From contig LUCM01007175.1 in NCBI GenBank assembly GCA_008360955.1, positions 3,524 through 67,523 on the forward strand: a stretch of 64,000 nucleotides of DNA. Reading direction: 5' to 3'. Below, piece after piece: positions 57,001 through 64,000 of the stretch. The notes beneath the pieces are model-generated. The model saw only the letters and a list, made by a program, of their open reading frames with translations. It had not been told where the DNA came from and did not search any database. The position numbers and the translations under genes were made by a program. Source of the stretch: Fasciolopsis buskii. Lineage: Eukaryota; Platyhelminthes; Trematoda; Plagiorchiida; Fasciolidae. Within the stretch, counting starts at the first letter, position 1, and the number at the start of each line of letters is the position of its first letter.

Positions 57001-60000
57001 AAGGGAAAAAACGACTAAACTGGATAAGTATGGGAGAGCAATAAAGCGAACCACAAAAGTAATTCGTGAAACAAAGAGAACTCGTTTGAGCTAACCCATC
57101 GACGCAGCCCACGCATTTGTACCGCGCTTGGTCTATCAGTTACGTTACAAGTGCACATTGTTGTGTTTGGAAAATTCACTTCGGGACTGTTGACTATTCC
57201 CGCCTAATTGGTGTGAACACATGCCATTCAGTAAGGTGAATTTTTCGCAGTTTTAATGCCAAAGCAGAATACTCCGATGAATCAACATCCATCATTTTAA
57301 ATTACCCGGATATCGCTGGTTAGAATGTTTAGCATTAGATTTTAACAAACTACAGAGCACATACGGTACAAATATATGGGTTTGAATCCCGCCGAGGTCG
57401 AAGATTTTCCACATGTGAGCCATATCTCCATTTTTCAAAATCTGTCAGAACCAAAGGCTAGTTTATTGCACGCCTAGACTATATAGCTCCGAGTGTTGAC
57501 CATTACGGTGTTCTTTTCTTTTCTCCATCCATGCAGGTCTACACCCTGTTCACCTAGAATATTCATATTTTTTTCTATTTCAGCGTCTAACAGCGAGAAA
57601 GACAGCGATTAGTAAGGCTTAATTCTGCTGTTTAACGGTGTACAATAGTGGTGTTCGGGAGCTGGTCAAGAAACTATTTGCTGAGACAAACAGAAATGTG
57701 TGCCACAAATGTCAACATATGCGAACCTCCGGAGTGATATAAACCTGACCGAATCGAACCCGATTGCGTTTGGGTGACAATGTGTCATAGGATAGCCTGG
57801 TAGTTGATAGGAAAACGAAAAATCAAGGGGACCCACTAGTACATCCTTGGTTTACACACTAACAACTTTTGTTCAAGTGAGTTAAGTGTCCACAAAATCC
57901 CACTACAACCCATCACTTTGGCGGTAGACGGTTGTTATTACGCCTGGCCTACTGGAATCCTATGACGAGTCATGACCAAATAGATCAAGCATCTGTCGCT
58001 TCAAAAAGATCAGAAGTTCGAATTAGGGTCCTTCGGTCGCTTTGTTGGTGGACGGCAGTTAATTGTCGACCGGCTCGTTACTACATCTGATCTGCATTAA
58101 CCTTATATCGCCAGTCATCCTTTGAGAGAATCTCGATCTTCCAATACGGGAGCTTAACTCGAAGTACTCAATGAATTTAACCAATTTGGGTTTTATAACT
58201 TTCTGACATGTGAATTACCCTTTAGTTCTTTCATCCATCGTTATTCGTTCACTTTGTTTTGGAGTAATCGATGCTGCCAGGTAGCAAAAAGAGCTGTTGT
58301 TTTTCAAAACTGCTACTTAACACGAACCGACTAACTGGACCCATTTTGGAACAGCTATCTGTCTCGCTCTTGCTATATATATATATAAGCACAGAATCCG
58401 GTCGAGCACTGGAAGCAGACCAAAGAAGCCCTGCAGCCTGCGACAACTACCACGTAAGACTACATTTCATGTGAACCTCACAAACAATGGATATCCTTCA
58501 CCTCATTTGCGACATCGGATGCTCGTAGACTAGTCTCTCAGGGATCCACATACGATGAGACGCGGAAATCCATAAGACATCACCTGAAAAAGAGCACGAG
58601 AAATAACCGTGAGCAGTGGTGGGTAAGGAGGTGTAGAGAAATGGAAAGTCATCGATCAGTAGGGATCGATTGGTGTGCGCTAGCGGCCCGTGGCCGTGTA
58701 AATCAGAGACGGATATGTGCAACACCTTCATGTGGTTGGTGAAGTTCAGCAAACCGTTCAGAGCCTGCCCGGTAGCGTAATGGCTAAAGCGTTCGACTCA
58801 GAATCGTTCGTCCAGGGTCCGCGTTCCAGTTCGGGTGTGGTGGATATGTAGTGCTCATGATTCCTAACAAGGATGAAACAGTTGTACCGTGCTTCCATGG
58901 TTTCTTAATCGTCAGCTGAGCGATATCACATGGTGAATAATTTCAAAAAAATAGAGAAGTCTGCGGCTACCGGAGATAGTTGCAACCTTTACCGACTGAT
59001 TCGGAATACTGCCATGCAGATACGAGCGAAGTAATCAAGGAATCTGAAGGCAAACTAAGTCACTTTTAGCAGCATCGGCTGGAGCGCTGGACAGGACACT
59101 TTAGAGAGCAATTTCGTTGGCTCACTCCCCGTGGCCAAGTATTAACATGTGGGTTAATAAAACTCCTGGAATCAATCTGGCCAAGAGAGAAGATTCCTAA
59201 GGACTGGTGCGCATTGGTGATTGTACAGGTTTGCAACGAAGTTGGTAAGTGCTCTGTGGAAATTACAGAGGAATTAGCTTAGTAAGCATTGCATCCAAAC
59301 CGCTCGTGGGCATTAGTCCCCGCCGATTGTCTAGCGTTCGAAAAACGTGTACACGTTTCCGACGGGGTTGTATTGGCCAAATCTTTATTCTACAACAGAT
59401 TTTAGGACATGGGCACATTATCCGTAGACACACGGTCTCTCTCCACCTTAACCCGAAAAAGGATCTTCGACTAGATGAGTCGTGCTATTACGTGATGCCG
59501 GCACTCATCAAAGAGTATACCAGGAAAATTCATTTCACTTTCCCCATCGTTGTACCCGAATAACCGAATCCGTCTTCCTGCTTACGGCAATCTTCTACTC
59601 GCGTTCATCACGAGGGGTGGTGTTCATCAGGGTTGTCTCATCTCCTTTTTGTCTTTGTAACTTTGTAACTGAGATTGTTATAGAAACAGTCCTATCCTCA
59701 TGTGAGTATTGAGGCATTGATATTTGCTTAAACGGAAATTTGTCTGAGTGAAGCTCCAAGTAAGCTGCAAATTTTTCCCGACTGTCTGAATGACACCGTG
59801 TGCTTGCGATTTCAGGATTAGTTTGGTTTGGAGGCGAACCTTATTCGTGCAGGGGAAGTATTGGCTGAGGCCTATAGATTGCATCTAAATAGGCGATCGC
59901 GTATCGGATGAATGGTCGTCGCATATACTGAAGGATTGACTGGTATTTGCCAGTTTGGAGCATCTGTGGCGTCGGCGTGATATCCGCTTACTGATCAAAA

Positions 60001-62281
60001 GTTGAGTTTACACAGCAGCAGTGAGGTCGGTTCCGCAGATAGCCTCCGATGGCAGATACGCGAAGAACGTCGATGTTTGAACATCGTTGTCTTCGTTATA
60101 TTGATAGAATATGATGGGAAAAATTTGTGTCACTTTAGACGCGACGTACTGAGCCCCACAGTTCAGTATTAAGTTCAATATTATAAGGTTGTCAATATGA
60201 CTAGGTTAAGGTGATTAGGTCATGTTTTGTACGTGCCCACAAAACGCCTGCGTTTGGTGTGCGCTGTTATTCAAGGCAGATAATGACTGGAAGATGGGTC
60301 AAAGTGACCAGACGATGACATGGCAAAAATGTATGAGGGTCTTAGCCACTAGATTGCCTCGTGTAGCTTAAATTAGACAACCGGATTGGGATCTCCGAGG
60401 CGATTGTTGGAGACATTAGGTGATGCGATTCGATGCTCTAGTCAATGGCCTTCTAACGTTTGAAATCTTTCTTTTTCTATTTAGTTATTCAGCGTAGTAT
60501 TTTTTGGCCAATCTTTCATTTTCTCCTGTCTTCTCTTCTGAGTAGATGGGACCGTAGAGTAGCAACCAAAACCAGAGCACTCTGGTCCAAGGGTAATCGT
60601 TGCAAAAATGTAAACTGAAAACCAACGGTTCATGTCTGGGATCTCGAGTTTTCGGACGATTTTGATGCGCTGGGTGACTACTCCCAACCGCCATGCAGGC
60701 GATTCTCGATCGAATCAATCTATATGCGAAGAAAGTCGGCCCTGGAGACAAGATAGTCAAAACAAAAACTTTCCCGATGTTCGCAAATTTGGATGACCAG
60801 CAGCTATTCATTGGCGGTCAGCAAACGGGTTGTGCTATTCAACGGCCAAGCGAAGGAGGAAATAACAGCGAGTATCGACAAGTCGAGCGTTCTCGCGGGT
60901 GTGAGGACAGTGAAATCAGCCTTCGAACGATGATTCGCGTTTTCTGTTTTGTTGTCAGCCTCGTGCTGACTCACGGGTGCAAAACCTGACGATTTCCACT
61001 CGGGAGTTTGAGACTATTAAACCACTGGTGTCCGTGGGAAGTGCTCCGGACTGACTAAGAATAAAGAAGTTGCTCACCTAATACCAACGCCATCGGCTGC
61101 ATTGGTTTGGCTACGTAAGAGAGCGCCGCAACAAAGAAATCGCTCGACAAACACTGCCCTATATTTGGGAGAACTGCCGATCTCGGCCACTTACTCTACG
61201 AGATAACCCCACCTCTGAACTTGTTCCAATAGGTGCATAAATATCAAGATGTGATTTGCACGTGTATAATAGGTATGCTCTCCGGGGCATGAGAGTATCA
61301 ATGGTATTTTTCAAGCTATAGTATCCTGTTCCCAACCCATGTGTGGATTTAGATGAGCATGTTTGGTTTGGTAAAACTGCTGCTCATTCAGTTTTGTGAG
61401 GCGCCAGTTTCCTTTGAAAAATCTCTCCATTATCAGCATGCCTAAGAACGACGGAATAGAGGAGGATTGCATTGCTAATTCACAGTGAATTCCACAAACT
61501 TTTAACCGCGGACAACATCACCAGTTGTAAGAATGACACTCCCCCCTTTCAGATGTATCCAATCAAACTGTGTATTGGTGGGTTACTGGATATGACGCCA
61601 ACGTCACATGTGCCTCAAACTGACAGGAACCAAGAGGCCTTATAACATGCACAAAGGCAATTTGTCCAAAATACTTAACCTCAAGAAATAGGCCACGGGA
61701 CAGGCACAGGCCTCCTGAACAAGGCGCACTACCACTATCGCCAAGGAAATCTTTACCTGTAAACCCAAGCCCAATTGTGCTTGATCTGCCAATTCGTACG
61801 AAGCGTTGACCAAACCCCAAGCTTGACCAATCATGTCCTCACGACTTTGATCCATGGCCCGTTTATATGATTCCAAAACGTGAATACCTTTCCAATCCAT
61901 GGAGGAGAACAAATATTCGATTTCATTCAAATAACCGGACAATTTGGCCAAGTCTGAACTTCGAGCTGAAATAATCAGGAAGAAGAAGAGCGATAATTTT
62001 ACTATCACTTACCTTGAACACGTTTTACGAGTAATGCGATTCGAGAAATTTTTCGCAGAATCTCGGCAGTCACTTGGAGGTGTCGAAATCGAATGATTTG
62101 TTGTTGTAAAGTTTCAAATGGAATTTGAACTTTGCATTTTACTTTATCCATTGAATTAGACAGGTTGGATACTTTTTCTTCTGTCAGTTGCAGCGCACTG
62201 TGTAAGTTGTCGATTTCTGTCGCCTTGTTTAGTAGGTCCTGATGGTGCTTAGTTACGTGTTGGTAGATGTCACTATCCAGA
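38881..62281 (-). CDS. COG5: Conserved oligomeric Golgi complex subunit 5, 3' part of gene (9 exons)
   Basis: COG5 is a subunit of lobe B of the COG complex, which tethers retrograde vesicles at the Golgi. Reading the minus strand, exons 62281-62013, 61965-61757, 56970-56811, 53550-53212, 51664-51075, 47915-47499, 41444-41046, 39515-39288 and 39021-38881 join into about 916 residues with matching phases and GT-AG introns. Recognisable blocks in order: LDSDIYQHVTKHHQDLL, VQIPFETLQQQI, SGPG-RASLPGAGG, ETAYLSRSLSRLFD, VSKNVAKMIALF, LVRPLSEAGQLQLATD, FSRAPAEIRSP and REYTPIYLQLRAFL. All have direct counterparts in human COG5 in the same order. Human COG5 is about 839 residues, so this protein is longer, mainly through a polyglutamine-bearing insertion. 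The N-terminal exons lie beyond the window edge. Confidence 0.95.
39288..39515 (-). CDS. COG5: COG5 exon: FSRAPAEIRSP segment
   Basis: Acceptor TTGATCAG and donor GTACGA. The minus strand encodes IPPSLICQHLFSRAPAEIRS, WSVTQYVKWIQSGRTEAERL and NGLSVYARE. This aligns with human [21 protein letters not shown]. An ORF on the + strand here (39354-39587) is its shadow. Confidence 0.92.
40508..40787. mobile_element. Foldback / MITE-like element with ~100-bp arms
   Basis: The left arm 40508-40619 (starting cttactagaatctcatttga) and the right arm 40690-40787 (ending tgagattctagtgag) are inverted copies with about 10-15% differences and small indels. They flank a 70-bp centre that includes 'aaaccaatactttcggacc'. 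There is no coding capacity. Confidence 0.8.
40840..40990 (+). repeat. Dispersed repeat core copy
   Basis: gagcggcaataaccgcgaaa, then ccggtcgtgtgctcccgggg and attttattcatccatccg. It is followed by a segment with the same order as the foldback centre. It lies just downstream of the foldback element. Confidence 0.65.
41046..41444 (-). CDS. COG5: COG5 exon: QFVNRV to TEEIVE
   Basis: Acceptor TTGTTTCAG. Encodes QFVNRVRRQFFS and HISLVRPLSEAGQLQLATD, equivalent to HASLIRPLGEGGKMRLAAD in human. Ends in phase 0 at GTATGT. Confidence 0.95.
41445..47498 (-). other. COG5 intron (about 6 kb)
   Basis: Holds a tRNA-like repeat at 42905-42990 and several + strand open frames. The longest are 42002-42565 (187 codons), 43920-44309 and 44392-44646 (EINRWSKLNAQRARRNLLRL). 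None has a family that I recognise, and their splice or start context is unconvincing. The rest shows no clear element. Confidence 0.4.
42905..42990 (-). repeat. tRNA-derived SINE head or tRNA pseudogene
   Basis: The minus strand has a perfect B box GGTTCGAATCC (42941-42931) and a short stem CGAC/GTCG with a six-base loop in the anticodon position. The acceptor stem does not pair well and the anticodon loop is one base short. Confidence 0.5.
47499..47915 (-). CDS. COG5: COG5 exon: VSKNVAKM to QYMENLK
   Basis: 139 codons, phase 0 at both ends. VSKNVAKMIALFASKVEGL matches human VSKNVAKTIQLYSVKSEQL, and EVVLEIIGTMHGESYN matches DAIEAIIITMHQEDFS. Donor GTGAGT. Confidence 0.95.
48650..49200 (+). 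mobile_element. RTE-type LINE fragment, 3' end
   Basis: DNA-level match to 5700-6130 and 59880-60430 (shared 'tagttac..gagcagttgtatctca', 'gtgacatccag', 'gcataccagcagaatgcc'). Coding is completely broken. Confidence 0.55.
50280..50940 (+). mobile_element. CR1/Jockey-like LINE RT fragment
   Basis: Across a few stops the + strand reads ISKVFETVTSDQLRSFLERD, LLSDCQ-GYRPCRSTGNLLAL and LASLDISNAFDRVWH (RT motif A), then STFGFSPPFVWWTSSFL. The wording differs from the element at 32-34 kb, so this is a second family. The 3' part is missing. Confidence 0.75.
51075..51664 (-). CDS. COG5: COG5 large exon with polyglutamine tract
   Basis: 590 nt. Begins DPELIESKLPASSDPSVLL and has HGEYPKLLKLLMDLERRL (human GEYPKLLRLYNDLWKRL). 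A glutamine run near 51325-51294 is followed by KLPACILRALSPFETAYLS, SRSLSRLFDRVAMVF and DVDGIVQNAVNELAYATV. The region before and through the Q tract is longer than in human COG5. Confidence 0.95.
51294..51325 (-). repeat. CAG/CAA repeat in COG5 coding sequence
   Basis: A run of mostly CAA with interspersed CAG codons gives about ten glutamines (QQLQQQQQQQ) inside the coding exon. It is interrupted by one Leu codon. Confidence 0.85.
51665..53211 (-). other. COG5 intron without assigned features
   Basis: About 1.5 kb, AT-rich. No coding or repeat signal was recognised. Confidence 0.5.
53212..53550 (-). CDS. COG5: COG5 exon
   Basis: Encodes RASLPGAGGQAAAFHVAMW, LDSTIDRLERF and LLKQRDTSSGV. 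It matches human GNTAALRASLW and VLAKKRDPVSH. Donor GTAAGT, phase 1. Confidence 0.92.
53760..53910 (-). mobile_element. Possible RTE tail fragment
   Basis: The minus strand reads RYHEYVLRMPDYHLLFRPHF, resembling the LRWLGHVLRMPNxRLPRRA stretch of RTE tails. A + strand frame overlaps it (53765-54088). Weak call. Confidence 0.35.
55690..56480 (-). mobile_element. RTE-type LINE fragment, decayed
   Basis: The minus strand reads FVIEMIIKIPVSSCEYDGVD and LRYAGDFE, a remnant of the RT catalytic box (YADD changed to YAGD). Related DNA (tcctcatgtgagtat) is present in the copies near 5460 and 59700. Downstream sequence is a disrupted tail. Confidence 0.55.
56811..56970 (-). CDS. COG5: COG5 exon
   Basis: Acceptor TTATTGCAG. 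Encodes VFEHFGMLSDVVVQLIQKW, DAVDVEKLTQRV and ASGPG. The split Gly codon joins GPG to RASLPGAGG of the next exon, as GPGRSTMPTPG in human. Confidence 0.9.
56971..58960 (-). other. COG5 intron, mostly unassigned with SINE-like parts
   Basis: A SINE-like core lies at about 57985-58130 (gaagttcgaatta, then cgaccggctcgttactacat and ctgatctgc). A tRNA-like head lies at 58762-58845. Otherwise nothing was recognised. Confidence 0.45.
58762..58845 (+). repeat. tRNA-derived SINE head
   Basis: A box TAGCGTAATGG at 58773-58783 fits the RNA polymerase III consensus. The B box (GTTCCAGTTC, 58823-58832) is diverged. Stem pairing is poor, so this is not a working tRNA. Confidence 0.5.
58980..60620 (+). mobile_element. 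RTE-type LINE, decayed
   Basis: The + strand reads RLERWTGHFREQFRWL, then LLESIWPREKIPKDW, GNYRGISLVSIASKPL, RRGCIGQIFILQQILGHGH and GVHQGCLIS (RT motifs), followed by a broken tail and a 3' UTR shared with 5440-6310. Multiple frameshifts. Confidence 0.75.
61070..61220 (+). mobile_element. Possible LINE tail fragment
   Basis: Reads YQRHRLHWFGYVRERRNKEI, like the RWLGHVxR segment at the end of some LINE proteins. Short and isolated. Confidence 0.3.
61757..61965 (-). CDS. COG5: COG5 exon
   Basis: Encodes RSSDLAKLSGYLNEIEYLF, ESYKRAMDQSREDMIGQAW and LGLGLQ. This is the conserved segment with LNELDYLCQG and VGTALQ in human. It is separated from the previous exon by an intron of only 47 bp. Confidence 0.92.
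61966..62012 (-). other. 47-bp COG5 intron
   Basis: GTAAGT at the 5' end and a pyrimidine-rich CTTCTTCTTCC...TTTCAG at the 3' end, between two confidently recognised exons in phase 1. It is the shortest intron in the window, beside introns of 3-8 kb. Confidence 0.88.
62013..62281 (-). CDS. COG5: COG5 exon: N-terminal coiled-coil region
   Basis: Acceptor AATTCTAG and donor GTAAGT. Encodes LDSDIYQHVTKHHQDLLNK, LTEEKVSNL, DKVKCKVQIPFETL and RISRIALLVKRVQ. It matches the human block around DHYDALLSQATGIESLE to LNLSKRLQG. It is the most 5' exon recognised, and starts with two bases owed from an exon not found in the window. Confidence 0.92.
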
Positions 62282-62811
62282 CTAGAATTAAAGTACGATC
62301 CAGAAATATGGGGATATCATAAGATCCAATGCAAGGGTAACGCAAGAAAAATCAATTGTGATAATTCACATGCATAAGCCAAACCTTTAAATTCTAGTTT
62401 TAGCTAGGGCACAACGGAACATCTAATTGAATCCAAGACCGGCGAGAGGCGGAGAACAGGCAATTACAGCACATTTAGTTCATAACATACAACCGACACA
62501 AATGAAGCCTTTTGTTCTGCATAAATAAGCAGCGAGCGATCAAGAGTCAAATTTACAGCTTTAGTTAACGCCAAATAAATTGCGAGTTACCCAAACAATA
62601 TCCTAATTAGGAATGAGATCAATATTAGGTAAGGGACCAATACTGCTGCATCCCTTTGAAGACCATGATACTAGCGTTTACCAGGACCATAGCTGGTTAG
62701 CGAACATTACTAATTTACGCAAAGGCTCACCATCATAGTCGTGCATGACGTTCGCAAGGGGAACAAACCGTTCAAAATCGGCAGAGGATGGGTCCTAGTT
62801 ACTGTAGCCCT
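62282..62811 (-). other. COG5 intron without assigned features
   Basis: No exon, repeat or RNA gene was recognised. The COG5 N-terminal exons should lie to the right, beyond the window. Confidence 0.5.
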
Positions 62812-62814
62812 CCT

Positions 62815-63095
62815 GACCGGAGGTTGTTAAGTGGATTAAGCATCTGCTACGGAAAAGGGCCAGAGATTCGAATCCCAAATCTGCCAGTCATTTCGGTGGT
62901 AGAAGATAATCCGATGTCACCCGGCCCGTTACCATGCCTGACCTAGTGGGACCTTATGCGGCTGTATCCCACTCCAAGTTTTAGGGTCATGGATACCGGT
63001 CCTCTCACCGTACAGTGGACCGTCGTGACTGTGGGACATGCTCCTTCCACTACATTTATACTTCAGGCATGTCATAAAAATGCTAAGGAGAACAA
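62815..63095 (+). repeat. tRNA-derived SINE-like repeat (best copy)
   Basis: Head with B box gattcgaatcc (62865-62875), then the core: gtcatttcggtggtagaaga, ccggcccgttaccatgcctg, gaccttatgcggctgtatcc, ctcaccgtacagtgg, ctccttccactacatttata and 'aggcatgtcataaaaatg'. Same order as at 6290-6580 and 1960-2150. It gives a family length of about 280 bp. Confidence 0.75.
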
Positions 63096-63472
63096 TTTCC
63101 GATGAATCAGTCATTAAGAACCGCTGTTCATTCTTGAATTTGGACTCCAGTTGGCAGTACTGCGGGAACTAAAGCCATTAGAAAAATTTCTGTTGAGTTA
63201 ATCAACGGTTTTGGTCAGTTTTTGAGTGTTCACAAAAGCTATTACTGTGAAGAAGCATGCACGTACGTGAATACTAGGACCCATATAGACTGGTGGCGGA
63301 AAAATACCAACCGAATCAGCTGTGGTCTAAAGGTTTCATAATGCTGAGGTGGACTATTTCAATCTACCCGGACCAAACTGTACTTTCACGTAATAATCAA
63401 CCATTGCAAGAGTGAATATCATGACACCCTTTTATTATGCTCGGATCAATTCACAATTACAGGTGATTACCA

Positions 63473-63679
63473 ATGGATTCGAGGGAGAAAGAAGCCAAAC
63501 AAAAGTCTCGGACGATTTCTAATTTCAATCAGATTTGTTCACCAATTGGGGCTGAAAAATTATCACGCCTAACAAATCGCATCAACAGTCTTTGGTTAAA
63601 CGCATATGGGTTTTATGAAAAGAGGCACATTCCTGTTTCGCTGCTGACTGACCATCACCAAAAGCTACATATGGATTAA
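63473..63679 (+). other. Unassigned small ORF
   Basis: 68 codons, MDSREKEAKQKSRTISNF... ending HQKLHMD. A lysine-rich start, no domain that I recognise, no poly(A) signal noted. It sits in the presumed COG5 intron on the opposite strand. Confidence 0.2.
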
Positions 63680-63756
63680 GTAGCTGGGTGAATTTGGAGG
63701 ATGAATAACAGAAACGGATGTTTTAACCGATAAACCAGTATTTCCAGTGTTCAAGT

Positions 63757-64000
63757 ATGACGGGCCACTCCATCCAATCCTAGCGATACTAGATAGACAT
63801 CGGTGGTCGAAAACCTCCAACCACATTCTCCATGTCTAACAACCGTACAACAGAACTGACCGCACTGCGGCACAGTACACACGACTTTTCAGCCTCAGTG
63901 AAATATCAGGCCGACGCCACAAAAGCTTCAATCACGCGTAAGCTGCTCGAGCCTTCGACAGACATATGCTCACCTTCACTGTCAAGCTACCATCATTCGA
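63757..64000 (-). mobile_element. RTE-type LINE fragment running out of the window
   Basis: The reverse complement encodes [40 protein letters not shown] and VFDHRCLSSIARIGW, the same tail as at 11354-11986. The + strand order of the DNA matches 36360-36590. Confidence 0.8.

Noticed and set aside
58762..58845. Functional tRNA gene on the plus strand
   Set aside because: The A box fits, but the B box and stems are degraded; it fits a SINE head better.
1..64000. CRISPR array, bacterial operon or horizontally acquired bacterial gene
   Set aside because: No regularly spaced direct repeats and no bacterial-type intact genes; all recognised coding sequence is eukaryotic and intron-split.

Overview
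The window is nuclear DNA of an animal and most likely comes from a digenean trematode (fluke). Two conserved eukaryotic genes are spread over the 64 kb as short exons with GT-AG introns of up to about 8 kb. The introns are filled with decayed non-LTR retrotransposons of the RTE and CR1/Jockey types, tRNA-derived SINE-like repeats, foldback elements and (TA)n tracts. This texture, and the C-terminal wording of the RTE copies, is typical of fluke genomes. The species assignment is an inference; the genus cannot be fixed from the sequence alone.

Left part, + strand (1132-38573): the 3' part of the gene for the nucleolar DEAD-box RNA helicase DDX54 (yeast Dbp10). Eleven exons are visible, all with compatible phases. 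They carry helicase motifs III to VI, the Dbp10 C-terminal domain and a basic tail. The exons for the Q motif, Walker A and DEAD box lie before the window. Introns hold RTE fragments (3.7, 5.4, 11.4, 17.3-21.2, 21.3-23.4, 31.6 and 35.9-37.3 kb), a CR1-like LINE (32.3-34.6 kb), SINE-like copies and an assembly gap (20210-21068).

Right part, - strand (62281 down to 38881): the 3' part of the gene for COG5, a subunit of the conserved oligomeric Golgi tethering complex. Nine phase-consistent exons cover everything except the extreme N-terminus, which lies beyond the right edge. Its introns range from 47 bp to about 6 kb and hold further RTE, CR1/Jockey and SINE fragments.

The two genes converge tail to tail with only 307 bp between stop codons. 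They have no known shared function (ribosome biogenesis versus Golgi trafficking). No CRISPR array, operon, bacterial gene or clearly novel multi-gene system was found. The points most worth a second look are two foldback elements, a palindromic (TA)34 tract, the very short COG5 intron, the convergent 3' ends, a polyglutamine tract in COG5, and several unassigned ORFs in COG5 introns.
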